This document shows, in pieces, positions 30,755 to 39,298 of a DNA stretch of 39,362 bases. The stretch lies in assembly GCF_014636775.1 (NCBI RefSeq), contig NZ_BMEQ01000028.1, positions 1 through 39,362 of the forward strand, read 5' to 3'. Position 1 is the stretch's first letter; every line of letters starts with the position of its first letter. The DNA comes from Kocuria dechangensis. Its GTDB lineage: Bacteria > Actinomycetota > Actinomycetes > Actinomycetales > Micrococcaceae. The notes beneath the pieces are model-generated. The model was given only the letters and a program-made list of their open reading frames with translations, searched no databases and had not been told where the DNA came from. The position numbers were made by a program, and so were the translations under genes.

Positions 30755-30792
30755 GGGGCTCGCCGAAACCCTCTTGAGGGGCTCGTCGAGCC
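30752..30792. repeat. Short direct repeat and hairpin after the methyltransferase
   Basis: TGAGGGGCTCGYCGA occurs twice (30752-30766 and 30775-30789), the first copy supplying the stop codon. The second overlaps GGCTCG T CGAGCC (30780-30792), which may help termination. Confidence 0.55.
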
Positions 30793-30868
30793 GCCTTCCG
30801 CACCCCGAAGCCCTCGACTGCCGCCGTCCGGGCGGATCGCGAGGATCGCGCCCGAGCGGCGGGCGTCG

Positions 30869-31870
30869 TCACCGACCGGCGCCCGCCGCCCGGGTCCTGT
30901 ACTGCGCCGGGGACACCCCGAACTCCTGCTTGAAGATCCGGGAGAAGTGCGCGGCGTCGGGGAAGCCCCAGGCCGCCCCGATCCGCGAGACCGGGCGGTG
31001 GGCGTGGGCGGGGTCCAGCAGCGCCTGGCGGCACCGCTCCAGGCGGCGGTGCCGGATCCAGGCGGAGAGGGTGTGCTCCTCGCCCTGGAACACCTCGTGC
31101 AGCCGCCGGACCGAGAGGAACAGGTGGGCCGCGATCATGGCGGGGCCCAGCTGCGGGTCGGCGAGGTGGTCCTCGACGAAGCCGCGCACGGCGGCGCGCA
31201 GGGCGTCGTGCGCGGTGGGGCTGTCCTCCTCGGCCGCAGCACCGGCGGTGTCACCGTCGAGGTCCTCGGCCTGCTCCGTGAGCAGCGCGCCCACGAGGTC
31301 CACGGCGGAGCGGCCCAGGCGGGCGGCGGAGCGGCCGGCCAGCACGTGCATCCGGTCGGAGAGCCCGCCCAGGAAGTCCGCGGTGAGCGCGCCCACGCCC
31401 TCGTCGCCCGGCAGGCGGGTCGCGGTCACGGCCCCCATCGCCCGCCGCGGCAGCTCCAGGCCCGTGCCCGGGAGCATGAGCACCAGGAGCCGGGCCTCGT
31501 GGGGGAACTCCAGCCGGTAGGGGCGGTCGGTGTCGTAGAGGACCATGTCCCCGGGGCGCAGCACGGCGGTCCGGCCGTCCTGCTCGACCGTGCACGTGCC
31601 CCCGAGCTGCAGGCCGAACTTGACCGACCCGCCGGACGCGCCGCGCGGCACGTCGTGCTCGACGACGTGCCGCGTGGCGCGGATGTGGCTGATCTCGGTC
31701 TGCCCGGTGGGCCGGTGGTCGATCCGCGCGCGGAAGGTGACGCGCTCGGTCGTGTCCACCTCGAGCGGCACGAAGACCTCGGAGGCCAGCCGGGCGAAGT
31801 CGGTGGCGGACGTGGCGAGCAGCGGGCGCGCCACGGCGCGCTCGCCCTGCTCCGCCACTCCTGCCGGCAC
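30869..31870 (-). CDS. AraC-family transcriptional regulator (AraC-binding-like sensor domain)
   Basis: A 333-residue regulator. The N-terminal half (about 25-200) is an AraC-binding-like (NphR/ThcR-type) cupin sensor, with KFGLQLGGTCTVEQDG, RPGDMVLYDTDRPY and GAVTATRLPGDEG. The C-terminus (about 225-328) is a double helix-turn-helix, IAAHLFLSVRRLHEVFQGEE followed by ISRIGAAWGF-like VSRIGAAWGFPDAAHFSRIF and the closing EFGVSPAQYR. The start is GTG at 31870 with AGGGG upstream. It lies downstream of the second aldehyde dehydrogenase on the same strand, so it probably governs that gene and the divergent GMC oxidoreductase. ChnR of Acinetobacter is also an AraC-type activator, so a role in chn expression cannot be excluded. 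Confidence 0.9.
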   Translation of the reverse strand: MPAGVAEQGERAVARPLLATSATDFARLASEVFVPLEVDTTERVTFRARIDHRPTGQTEISHIRATRHVVEHDVPRGASGGSVKFGLQLGGTCTVEQDGRTAVLRPGDMVLYDTDRPYRLEFPHEARLLVLMLPGTGLELPRRAMGAVTATRLPGDEGVGALTADFLGGLSDRMHVLAGRSAARLGRSAVDLVGALLTEQAEDLDGDTAGAAAEEDSPTAHDALRAAVRGFVEDHLADPQLGPAMIAAHLFLSVRRLHEVFQGEEHTLSAWIRHRRLERCRQALLDPAHAHRPVSRIGAAWGFPDAAHFSRIFKQEFGVSPAQYRTRAAGAGR

Positions 31871-31952
31871 CGACTTCGCCCCTCTCGCCCGATGATCCCC
31901 TGTGGGCTACATCATCGTGCGGGCCGGGCGGCTTGTCGATGCGCCCATCCCA

Positions 31953-32012
31953 CGAGGTGTCACACGGCGAGGGGTCACACGGCGAGGTGTCACACGTCGA
32001 CGGGTCACACGG
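31953..32012. repeat. 15-bp tandem repeat overlapping the aldehyde dehydrogenase stop codon
   Basis: Four 15-base units (CGAGGTGTCACACGG and variants). The rightmost unit contains the stop codon of the aldehyde dehydrogenase at 32005-32007. Because the unit is a multiple of three, each further unit offers another in-frame TGA on the minus strand. Confidence 0.85.
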
Positions 32013-33462
32013 AGATGACCTTCGGGACGCCGAGGGCCTTGAGGCCCTCCACGCCGAACTCCACGCCGTGCCCGGAGCTCTTGATCCCGCCGAAGGGCAT
32101 GCGCGGGTCGACGGCGCCGTGCTTGTTGATCCACACCGTGCCGGCCTGGATCCGGGCGGCGACCTCGCGGGCCTTCGCGACGTCGGAGCTCCACACCGAG
32201 GCGCCGAGGCCCACGTCCAGGCGGTTGGCCATGCGCACGGCGTCGTCCACCGAGGAGTACTTCACGATCGGCAGGGCGGGACCGAACTGCTCCTCGGTCA
32301 CCAGGGGGTTGTCGTCGTCGAGGTCGGCCACGAGCGTCGTCGGGTAGAAGTGGCCCGGCAGGCTCTCGTCCGGGTCGCCGCCGATGAGCACCCGGCCGCC
32401 GCCGGACCGGGCCTTCTCGACGAGGTCCGCGACGATCTCGTACTGCGCGCGGTTCTGCAGCGGGCCGAGCACGTTGCGCTCGTCGCGCCCCTGGCCCATC
32501 GGCATGGCCGCGGCCACCTCGGTCAGGGCCTCGCACACGGCGTCGTAGACGTCCTCGTGGACGTAGAGGCGCTTGAGTGCGGCGCAGGTCTGGCCCGTGT
32601 TGATGAACGCGCCCCAGAACAGGCCCTCGGCGATGGCCTGCGGGTCGGCGTCCGGGAGCACGATGCCCGCGTCGTTGCCGCCGAGCTCCAGGGTGAGCCG
32701 GGTCAGGGTGTCCGCCGCCGAGCGCATGATCGCCTTGCCCGTGGCGGTCGAGCCGGTGAACATCAGCTTGTCCACGCCCGCGTGCTGGGACAGCGCCGCC
32801 CCGACCTCCCGGCCCCCCGCCACCGCGGTGACGAGGCCCTCGGGCAGCACCTGGTTGAGGACGTGCACCAGCCCCAGGACGGACAGCGGCGTGTACTCGG
32901 AGGGCTTGGCCACCACGGTGTTGCCCATCCGCAGGGCGGGGGCGATCTGCCAGACGGAGATCATCATCGGCCAGTTCCAGGGGCTGATGGCCCCGACGAC
33001 GCCGATGGGGTCGTAGTGCAGGACCGCGTGGCCGGACTCGTCGTCGACGATCGTCTCGGGCTCCAGCGGCAGGGACGCCGTCGCGCGCAGCCAGGCCACG
33101 GCGCCGCCGACCTCGAAGAGGGCGTTCGGCCCGTTCTGCACCGGCTTGCCCTGCTCGCGGGAGAGCAGCTCGGCGAGCGCGGGGGCGTTGGCCTCGACGG
33201 CGTCGGCGGCCCGCTGCAGCAGCGCGCAGCGCTCGGCGTCGGGGACGGCGGCCCACTCGGGCTGCTTGGCGCGGGCCCGGGCCAGCGCCTGCTCCAGGTC
33301 CTCGACCGTGGACTCGTGGACGCGTCCGACCAGCTCCCCGGTGGCCGGGTCGAGGATCTCGCGGCCTCCGGGGTCGGTGATCGCGGCGAGCAGCTCCTCG
33401 TACATGAACGTGGGCGGGGCCGGGGAGGCGGCGGGGGAGGTGGTCGCGGTGTCGGTGGTCAC
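32005..33462 (-). CDS. NAD(P)+ aldehyde dehydrogenase, betaine-aldehyde-dehydrogenase-like
   Basis: A 485-residue aldehyde dehydrogenase with ISPWNWPMMISVWQ (substrate/cofactor region), the general base in LELGGNDAGIV, the catalytic cysteine in NTGQTCAALKRLYV and PFGGIKSSGHG near the end. The first 17 residues are Thr/Ala/Pro-rich. GTG at 33462 is chosen because AAGGAG lies six bases upstream. It is divergent from a GMC oxidoreductase. The pair fits oxidation of an alcohol to an aldehyde and then an acid, as in choline or long-chain alcohol pathways, but the alcohol is unknown. It could also serve the 6-oxohexanoate step. The AraC gene follows after 134 bases. Confidence 0.88.
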   Translation of the reverse strand: MTTDTATTSPAASPAPPTFMYEELLAAITDPGGREILDPATGELVGRVHESTVEDLEQALARARAKQPEWAAVPDAERCALLQRAADAVEANAPALAELLSREQGKPVQNGPNALFEVGGAVAWLRATASLPLEPETIVDDESGHAVLHYDPIGVVGAISPWNWPMMISVWQIAPALRMGNTVVAKPSEYTPLSVLGLVHVLNQVLPEGLVTAVAGGREVGAALSQHAGVDKLMFTGSTATGKAIMRSAADTLTRLTLELGGNDAGIVLPDADPQAIAEGLFWGAFINTGQTCAALKRLYVHEDVYDAVCEALTEVAAAMPMGQGRDERNVLGPLQNRAQYEIVADLVEKARSGGGRVLIGGDPDESLPGHFYPTTLVADLDDDNPLVTEEQFGPALPIVKYSSVDDAVRMANRLDVGLGASVWSSDVAKAREVAARIQAGTVWINKHGAVDPRMPFGGIKSSGHGVEFGVEGLKALGVPKVISV

Positions 33463-33514
33463 GGTGGGCTCCTTCGGTGGGGCGGATCGGTGCTGGTCCC
33501 ATCGTGACCCAGGG

Positions 33515-33633
33515 CACACCCCGTCGCCTTGTCCGTGAGGGCAGGGTTCTTGACGCAGAGCGCGGGATGTCCGCCGCGACTCCCGCGCTCTGCGTCAAGA
33601 GCTCCGCGCGCCCGGACAAGCCGATCGGGTGTG
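33515..33633. promoter_or_regulatory. 119-bp extended palindrome in the divergent GMC/aldehyde-dehydrogenase promoter
   Basis: Inner arms 33549-33566 and 33582-33599 are perfectly complementary over 18 bases. Outer arms 33515-33535 and 33613-33633 match at 18 of 21 positions, and both pairs share the same centre, 33574. The symmetry gives each divergent gene a near-identical upstream sequence containing CGGACAAG and GGGTGTG. It is a likely site for the neighbouring AraC regulator and may have arisen by an inverted duplication. Confidence 0.8.
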
Positions 33634-33653
33634 GCCGCGCTCACACTGATCCC

Positions 33654-35264
33654 ATGAGCACATCTCCCGCAAGCACACCGACCAAGACCTATATCGTCGT
33701 CGGCGCCGGCACCGCCGGCAGCATCATGACCCGCCGCCTCCTGGACGCCGGGCACGAGGTGACCCTCCTCGAGGCCGGCGCCCAGGACCTCAACCCGGCC
33801 ATCCACCTGGTGTCCCGCCTGGGCGAGCTGTGGCACTCCCCGGAGGACTGGGACTACTTCACCGTGCCCCAGCAGCACGCCGACGGCCGGGTGATCCATT
33901 GGCCGCGCGGGCGCGTGCTCGGGGGGTCCCACGCGCTCAACGCCACCATCTGGGTGCGCGGGGCGGCGCAGGACTACGACGCCTGGGCCGCGGACGGCTG
34001 CCCCGGCTGGTCCTGGGAGGACGTGCTGCCGTGGTTCAAGGCCGTCGAAACCTACGTCCCGCCCGCCGGCCAGGTGCCGGACGCCAGCCGCGGCACGAAC
34101 GGTCCTGTTCCCGTGGTGCAGGACTACCCGCTCAACCCGATCTTCGGGTCCATCATCGAGGCCGCGGAGCACGTGGGCGTGCCCTACAACGAGGACTACA
34201 ACGCCGGCACCCTCGACGGCGTCTCCCAGCAGCAGGTCAACGTCCGGGACGGCCGGCGCTTCAACACCTACATGGCGTACGTGAAGCCGGTGGAGGACGA
34301 CCCGAGCCTGACCCTGCGCACCGGCGTCCTCCTGCAGAAGGTCCTGGTCGAGGACGGCCGCGCGGTCGGTGTGGCGGTCGTGCCCCTCGACGACCCGGAC
34401 GGCGCGCCCGAGGAAATCCGCGCCGACGAGGTGATCCTGTGCGCCGGCGCGCTCGACTCGCCCAAGATCCTCCTGCGCTCCGGCATCGGCCCGGCGGGGC
34501 ACCTGGCCGACGTCGGCGTCCCGGTGGTCCACGACCTGCCCGGGGTCGGGGAGAACCTCCACGACCACCTGCTGGCCCCGGTCATCGCCGAGGCCACGAA
34601 ACGGACGATCGAGCACCCCGAGTCCGACTGGTCCGTCACCCAGACCCACCTGTTCTGGCGGTCCCGCCCGGACCTGGACGTGCCGGACACCCAGCCCATC
34701 CACTTCTCGGTGCCGATGTACGACGAGGAGATGACCGGCCCGGCCAACGCCTTCACCCTGCACTCGGGCCTCGTCCGCCCATACTCCCGCGGGACGCTGC
34801 GCCTGACCGGGCCGCGGGTCTCCGACCCGGTGGAGCTGGACCCGAACATCTTCGACGACCCGCGCGACCGCGAGGCGCTGCTGGCCTCCTTCCGCCAGGC
34901 CCGCGCCATGGTGGCCGCCCCGCCGCTGGCGGAGGACTGGGGCGCCGCGGAGCTCTACCCCGGCCCGGAGGTGCGCACCGAGGAGGAGGAGATCGCCTAC
35001 ATCAACCGGTTCGTGACCACCTACCACCACCAGGTCGGCACGTGCCGCATGGGCGCCGGCCCGGACGCGGTGGTCTCCCCGGAGGACCTGCGCGTGCACG
35101 GGATCGACGGCCTGCGGGTCGTGGACGCCTCGGTCATGCCGCGGGTCCCCAGCGGGAACACGAACGCGCCCACGGCGATGATCGCCGAGCGCGCCGCTGC
35201 TCTCATCACCGCGGGGGACGCCTCTCCCAGTGCTGCCCCGGAGGTGGCTGGCGCCGGGCGCTAG
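33654..35264 (+). CDS. GMC-family FAD-dependent alcohol oxidoreductase
   Basis: A 536-residue glucose-methanol-choline oxidoreductase. The FAD motif VVGAGTAGS is at about 14-22, the family signature PRGRVLGGSHALNATIWVRG lies near 84-103, CAGALDSPKILLRSG is the second signature, and the active-site histidine lies in YHHQVGTCRMG. The C-terminus has VDASVMPRVPSGNTN. ATG at 33654 has only a weak ribosome binding site, so translation could be leaderless or weak; upstream codons in this frame do not look coding. It oxidises an alcohol, with oxygen or another acceptor. Divergent aldehyde dehydrogenase would take the next step. Choline, a long-chain alcohol or a cyclic alcohol are all possible. Confidence 0.9.
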   Translation: MSTSPASTPTKTYIVVGAGTAGSIMTRRLLDAGHEVTLLEAGAQDLNPAIHLVSRLGELWHSPEDWDYFTVPQQHADGRVIHWPRGRVLGGSHALNATIWVRGAAQDYDAWAADGCPGWSWEDVLPWFKAVETYVPPAGQVPDASRGTNGPVPVVQDYPLNPIFGSIIEAAEHVGVPYNEDYNAGTLDGVSQQQVNVRDGRRFNTYMAYVKPVEDDPSLTLRTGVLLQKVLVEDGRAVGVAVVPLDDPDGAPEEIRADEVILCAGALDSPKILLRSGIGPAGHLADVGVPVVHDLPGVGENLHDHLLAPVIAEATKRTIEHPESDWSVTQTHLFWRSRPDLDVPDTQPIHFSVPMYDEEMTGPANAFTLHSGLVRPYSRGTLRLTGPRVSDPVELDPNIFDDPRDREALLASFRQARAMVAAPPLAEDWGAAELYPGPEVRTEEEEIAYINRFVTTYHHQVGTCRMGAGPDAVVSPEDLRVHGIDGLRVVDASVMPRVPSGNTNAPTAMIAERAAALITAGDASPSAAPEVAGAGR

Positions 35265-35276
35265 GGGATGGCAGCA

Positions 35277-35302
35277 GGGGCGCCGATTCCGGGCGGCGCC
35301 CC
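35277..35302. terminator. Terminator hairpin after the GMC gene
   Basis: GGGGCGCCG (35277-35285) pairs perfectly with CGGCGCCCC (35294-35302) across an eight-base loop, 12 bases after the GMC stop codon. Confidence 0.7.
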
Positions 35303-35525
35303 GGGTCCGGCGTCGCCATCGGGCACTCGCTGGAGCGTGGAGTCAGCCGAGGCGAGTGCGGAACCCACGTCCGCGCAGGAGGGGTGGCCGCAACAGCCCG
35401 GGAAACCCGGTCCGGATGACGTGCCGACCCCACCAGCACGCCGTCGCAGCCGACGTCCGGCGAGGTGCTGCTCCGCCTGCCGATATCGGAGGCGCCCGGA
35501 AGATCCACAAGGTGAAGATGACGGG
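35303..35525. other. Intergenic stretch without a recognisable gene
   Basis: Together with its flanking hairpins this forms a 342-base gap between convergent genes. Short open frames exist on both strands, for example 35206-35508 on minus, but they lack a ribosome binding site and family character and partly overlap the GMC gene. No tRNA or repeat was seen. Confidence 0.6.
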
Positions 35526-35567
35526 GGGAGGGCCCCGCCTCCTGCCCGTAGAGGTCGGGGCCCTCCC
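35526..35567. terminator. Terminator hairpin of the membrane-protein gene
   Basis: GGGAGGGCCCCG (35526-35537) pairs perfectly with CGGGGCCCTCCC (35556-35567) across an 18-base loop, 39 bases beyond the minus-strand stop codon. Confidence 0.75.
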
Positions 35568-35606
35568 TGTCCGGTCCGCAAGGACACCCTCGCCGGCCGG
35601 CCTCTC

Positions 35607-38291
35607 CTAGCGGAAGCTGGAGAGGTCCAGGCTCAGGCTGTCACCGTCCACCGCGATGGGAGCGGAGACGTAGACGGTGTCCGAGGTGTCCTCGCTCTCC
35701 CAGTCGGCCGGCTCGTCGTCGTCCCACTCGGTGTTGTTCTCGTACGTCAGGGTGACCTTCCCGGGGTCGTCCGTGCTGAGGTACAGAGAGCTGCCGCTGT
35801 CATCCACCGTGTAGGTCGGGTAGGAGTCGACCGTCCACACCGGGTTGCGGTAGTCCTCCTCGTCGTTGTAGTACGTGTAGCCGAAAGGGCAGTCCTCCGG
35901 AGCGAACTCCGCCTTGGCCGCGCACGCGTCGATCATGGCGTTGGCCGCGGCGATCGCGTCCTCGCGCACGGCATCCGTGGGCGAGGCGGTGAAGGCGACC
36001 GAGTGAGTGGCGCCGGGGTCGTCCGCCCGGATCCGCAGGGTCTGCTCCCCGCCGAAGCTGACGTACTTCCCGCCCGCGGGCGGGGCGATCGCGTAGTCGC
36101 CGGGCAGCGCCACGAACTCCACGCTCTCGCCCGGTGAGGCCGCGGCCAGCTGCAGCTGCTGCCCGTTGACGGTCAGCTCCGTGGCGCCAGCGGGGATGTC
36201 CACCGAGACGCTCTGGTACAGGGCGGAGCCGCCGTTCTCAAGTCTCCAGTCCTTGAACACCCCTGCCTGACGGCCGTCCTGAACAAGGGTGAAGTGCACG
36301 GGGGTGGACACAGCATCCTGCGTGATCTCGGCGGAGACGGAGGCGGTGGACCCGTCCACGGTCACGTCCTGGATCGTGTAGGCCGTCACCGGGTGGACGG
36401 CGGCACCGTAGACGGCGTCGTTCAGCAGCAGACGCTGGTCGGTGGGAACGTTCGGGTCCAGTGACTGGACGGCGTCCGTGGAGCGGCCGTCGACGACGGA
36501 CTGCAGGTACGACTCGACCTGCTTGCTGGGACTGAACGCGGTCCTGCTGAGGATCGAGTAGGTCACCGCGGCCGCTACCACGAGGACGACGAGCGAGCCG
36601 CCGACGATGAGCGCCGCACGGATCCTCTTCCGGGTCGCCGCGCTCATGGGCTCCCGCTCAGCGGCCACGTACTTCTGGACAGGGGCGGAGGATGTCGTAG
36701 CCGTGGCGCCTGTCCGCTCGGTGCGTGCCGTGTACCCCTCCGGGGTGGCCGCGGAGCGCGCCGGAGCACCGAGGCGCGAGATGAGGCCTGCCGGCAGCGC
36801 GGAGACGAGGGCGGGAGCGACGTAGCGGGACAGCGCTTCGACGACCAGCCCTACGGCGAGAAGGACGATGCACGTCCACCCGGCGGGGTGGACCGAGCCT
36901 GCCGCCGTGGCCCCGCCCAGCCCGATGGCGCCGGCATTGGCGCTGACGGCCGTCCTTCCGATGGCTGTGACCAGTAGCCCGAACAGGAAGTAGACCACTG
37001 GGAGGGTGATCCAGGAAGTGGGGCGCGCCAGCGCGGCCGGGCTGACGTCGCGGCGCAACAACCACACCGCCGAGGCGGCCAGCATCGACACAGCGGCCAG
37101 TACGAGAACGATCGCCACGACCCAGCCGGGCAGCCCCGTTCCCCACAGATAGAAGGTTCCGCCGTTGGGCACGTCGGCCCATGCCAGCAGCTCACGGGCG
37201 CCGCCTCCGGCGTTCGCGGACATCCCTGACAGGTGACCCCAGGAGAAGAACCACAGCACCATGGCGGGAACCCAGAACGGTGTGCTCAGGCCGCCGGCGA
37301 AACCTCCTTCGACGAACGCGACGATGATCAGTCCCACGGCCATCGGCAGCCCGAACACGGCCAGGTGCACCAGGGGAACCGGCAGGACGCGTCCTGACGA
37401 CGGCAGGAACTGCTCGCGAAGAGTGCTGATGGTGCCTGCGCGGCGGGGGCGGCTCTTGGAGGCCAGCGCACTGGCGAGCGCCAGCGTGCCCGTCAGCCAG
37501 GCCAGGAAGAAGGGCGGCGCCGAGGCGGCCTCCACGGAGAGGGACATGGGATAGGACGACGCGTCATCGCTGTATCGGATGGCGAAGATCGAAGCGAGAA
37601 CGACGACCAGAAGGGCCAGGACCAGGCCACCGGCGAGGGAGAGGATCCAGGTGGATGCGGCGCCGACCGGGGTGGCTGTCCGGAGGAGACGGCGCCCCAG
37701 GAAGTACAGGGCCAGGGCGCCCACCGCGACGATCAGCAACGGGGAGAACAGGATGGAGAACGCCTCCACGCCGTTGGGGCCCTGCCCCAGAGGTGTCTTC
37801 AGCAGCAACGTCAGCCGTCCGAAGAAGGCCATGGAGACCACCTGGATCGGAAGACTGAACAGGGTCCAGGCCGCGCTTGGTCCGTCCTCGCCGATGCCGG
37901 AGGACGACGCGGCGTCGTCGATGATCTCCGAGGGCGTGGCCCCGTCCGCGGAGAGCGCGGCGCCGGCGAAAGCCATCACGAGCATGAGCGCGGCGCAGAT
38001 CAGCATCGACGCATAGGCGCCCACTGCCGCGAGAGCGGCGCCGGCCCAGTGCGTGGCTGTGAACGCCGACAGCCACTGGGGCGTCGAGATCTGCGGGGCG
38101 TCGGGTGCTGGCGCGGTCCGCTCCGTGCCCGCACCTCCGACGGACGGAGCTGAGTGGCCGTGGTCGTCCGGACGCTCGTGCATCCCGTCGATCGGCCGGG
38201 TGTCGTCGACGGAGATGCGGGAGGTCGCGGACTGATCAGGGAGAGGGTCGCCATCCTCTGGTCTCGGTGGGGGGAAGTTGGAAGAACTCAT
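35607..38291 (-). CDS. Large multi-pass membrane protein with extracytoplasmic C-terminal domain
   Basis: An 894-residue protein I cannot assign to a characterised family. Residues 1-80 are a polar, Pro-rich cytoplasmic tail; about ten hydrophobic segments follow (first TM AALAAVGAYASMLICAALML). After a Thr/Ala-rich loop comes a last helix at about 557-581 (ALIVGGSLVVLVVAAAVTYS). The remaining 313 residues should lie outside the membrane. They start with SKQVESYLQSVVDGRSTDAV, resembling DUF4878-like lumazine/NTF2-type modules of other actinobacterial envelope proteins, continue with beta-rich repeats and contain two cysteines (DACAAKAE, APEDCPFGY) that could form a disulphide, then a very acidic end. 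The start at 38291 has GAGAGG upstream. A surface sensing or envelope role is plausible only. Confidence 0.8.
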   Translation of the reverse strand: MSSSNFPPPRPEDGDPLPDQSATSRISVDDTRPIDGMHERPDDHGHSAPSVGGAGTERTAPAPDAPQISTPQWLSAFTATHWAGAALAAVGAYASMLICAALMLVMAFAGAALSADGATPSEIIDDAASSSGIGEDGPSAAWTLFSLPIQVVSMAFFGRLTLLLKTPLGQGPNGVEAFSILFSPLLIVAVGALALYFLGRRLLRTATPVGAASTWILSLAGGLVLALLVVVLASIFAIRYSDDASSYPMSLSVEAASAPPFFLAWLTGTLALASALASKSRPRRAGTISTLREQFLPSSGRVLPVPLVHLAVFGLPMAVGLIIVAFVEGGFAGGLSTPFWVPAMVLWFFSWGHLSGMSANAGGGARELLAWADVPNGGTFYLWGTGLPGWVVAIVLVLAAVSMLAASAVWLLRRDVSPAALARPTSWITLPVVYFLFGLLVTAIGRTAVSANAGAIGLGGATAAGSVHPAGWTCIVLLAVGLVVEALSRYVAPALVSALPAGLISRLGAPARSAATPEGYTARTERTGATATTSSAPVQKYVAAEREPMSAATRKRIRAALIVGGSLVVLVVAAAVTYSILSRTAFSPSKQVESYLQSVVDGRSTDAVQSLDPNVPTDQRLLLNDAVYGAAVHPVTAYTIQDVTVDGSTASVSAEITQDAVSTPVHFTLVQDGRQAGVFKDWRLENGGSALYQSVSVDIPAGATELTVNGQQLQLAAASPGESVEFVALPGDYAIAPPAGGKYVSFGGEQTLRIRADDPGATHSVAFTASPTDAVREDAIAAANAMIDACAAKAEFAPEDCPFGYTYYNDEEDYRNPVWTVDSYPTYTVDDSGSSLYLSTDDPGKVTLTYENNTEWDDDEPADWESEDTSDTVYVSAPIAVDGDSLSLDLSSFR

Positions 38292-38623
38292 GGGGGGAGG
38301 CCTCTCAAGTTGCAAGCGTGAACCAATTCATGATCGTCGAAGAAATCCCTGCTGGTGCCCGAGAGTAAGAAACGCCCAGGTCAGGCCGGGGTCCGTGACG
38401 TTCCTGCCGCCTCGTGACCTGCCCGACGCCGTGTTTGCGACACCCGACGTCCCTCGGGGCTGGGACCCGTGGCGGGTCGGGGTGTCCTTCTGGGCGCCGG
38501 GAGTCCTCCGTCAAAGGTGCGCTGATCATGGACGCCGGGCAGGGGCGGGCCCAGGAGCGTCGGCCGGATCGTCGTCGGCCCGTGATTCATGTCGACTCCG
38601 TGTCGGGAGGCACTCCACGCCGT
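38292..38623. other. Intergenic region between membrane protein and mntR
   Basis: These 332 bases contain no supported gene. The A/T-richer part at 38308-38375 probably holds the membrane-protein promoter. An imperfect hairpin at 38439-38486 has outer arms GACACCCGAC/GTCGGGGTGTC and inner arms GTCCC/GGGAC. It could be the mntR terminator or a structured leader; its role is unclear. Confidence 0.5.
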
Positions 38624-39298
38624 TCAGGGGGAGGAGCTCACCCAGATCGCCCGGGAGTCCTCCGCCGGGATCACGACCGGCCGGGGCTCGCCGTCGAGAA
38701 GGGCGGTGGTCGCCCCGTCGTCGTCGTGGCCGGTGACGGTGAGCGCCGTGCCCGGCGCGATGTCCTGTGCCCGCAGGCGGGTCAGGAGGTCGGGGTCGGC
38801 GTCGGAGACGCGGATGCTCTGGTAGTCGCCCGGCGCCGCCTCGGTGAGCCGGGTGGTTCCGGGCGGGTGGCGGACGTCCCCGTCGGCGGTGGGGATGGGG
38901 TCCCCGTGCGGATCGGCGGTGGGGTGGCCGAGCCGGGCGTCGATGCGCTCGATCATGGCCTCGGAGGCGGCGTGCTCGAGGCGCTCGGCCTCCTCGTGGA
39001 CCTCCTCCCACGCGTAGCCGAGAGTGGTGACCAGGAAGGTCTCGAGCAGGCGGTGCCGGCGCACCATGGCGACGGCGTACTGCTCGCCCAGCGCCGTGAG
39101 GGTGACCGGCCTGTAGGGCTGGTACTGGACGAGGCCCTGGGCGGCCAGGCGCTTGACGGTGTCGGTGACGCTGGGGGCGGTGGTGCCCATGCGCTCGGCC
39201 AGGCCCTTGGTCGTGATCGGCGGGTCCCCCCACTCGGTGGCCGACCAGATCGCCTTGAGGTAGTCCTGGGCGACCGGGGTGATCTCGCTCAAGTCCAT
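38624..39298 (-). CDS. mntR: MntR: manganese-dependent DtxR-family repressor
   Basis: A 224-residue DtxR-family metalloregulator: a winged helix-turn-helix (about 1-65; TKGLAERMGTTAPSVTDTVKRL), a metal-binding dimer domain (66-140) and a C-terminal SH3/FeoA-like domain (150-220). The metal ligands conserved in DtxR are present as H82, E86, H101, E108 and H109. The two positions that set metal choice differ from DtxR: Met10 and Cys102 are replaced by D12 and E105, the pattern of manganese-selective MntR. So it most likely represses manganese uptake when Mn(II) is plentiful. Start ATG at 39298 has AGGAG six bases upstream, inside the terminal inverted repeat; its own upstream region is cut by the window end. 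Confidence 0.9.
   Translation of the reverse strand: MDLSEITPVAQDYLKAIWSATEWGDPPITTKGLAERMGTTAPSVTDTVKRLAAQGLVQYQPYRPVTLTALGEQYAVAMVRRHRLLETFLVTTLGYAWEEVHEEAERLEHAASEAMIERIDARLGHPTADPHGDPIPTADGDVRHPPGTTRLTEAAPGDYQSIRVSDADPDLLTRLRAQDIAPGTALTVTGHDDDGATTALLDGEPRPVVIPAEDSRAIWVSSSP

Noticed and set aside
33477-33653. N-terminal extension of the GMC oxidoreductase
   Set aside because: It would translate the large promoter palindrome, and the FAD motif sits at the usual distance only from ATG 33654.
35206-35508. Minus-strand open frame between the GMC and membrane-protein genes
   Set aside because: It overlaps the end of the GMC gene and a terminator hairpin, has no ribosome binding site and reads as low-complexity Arg/Pro/Ser sequence.
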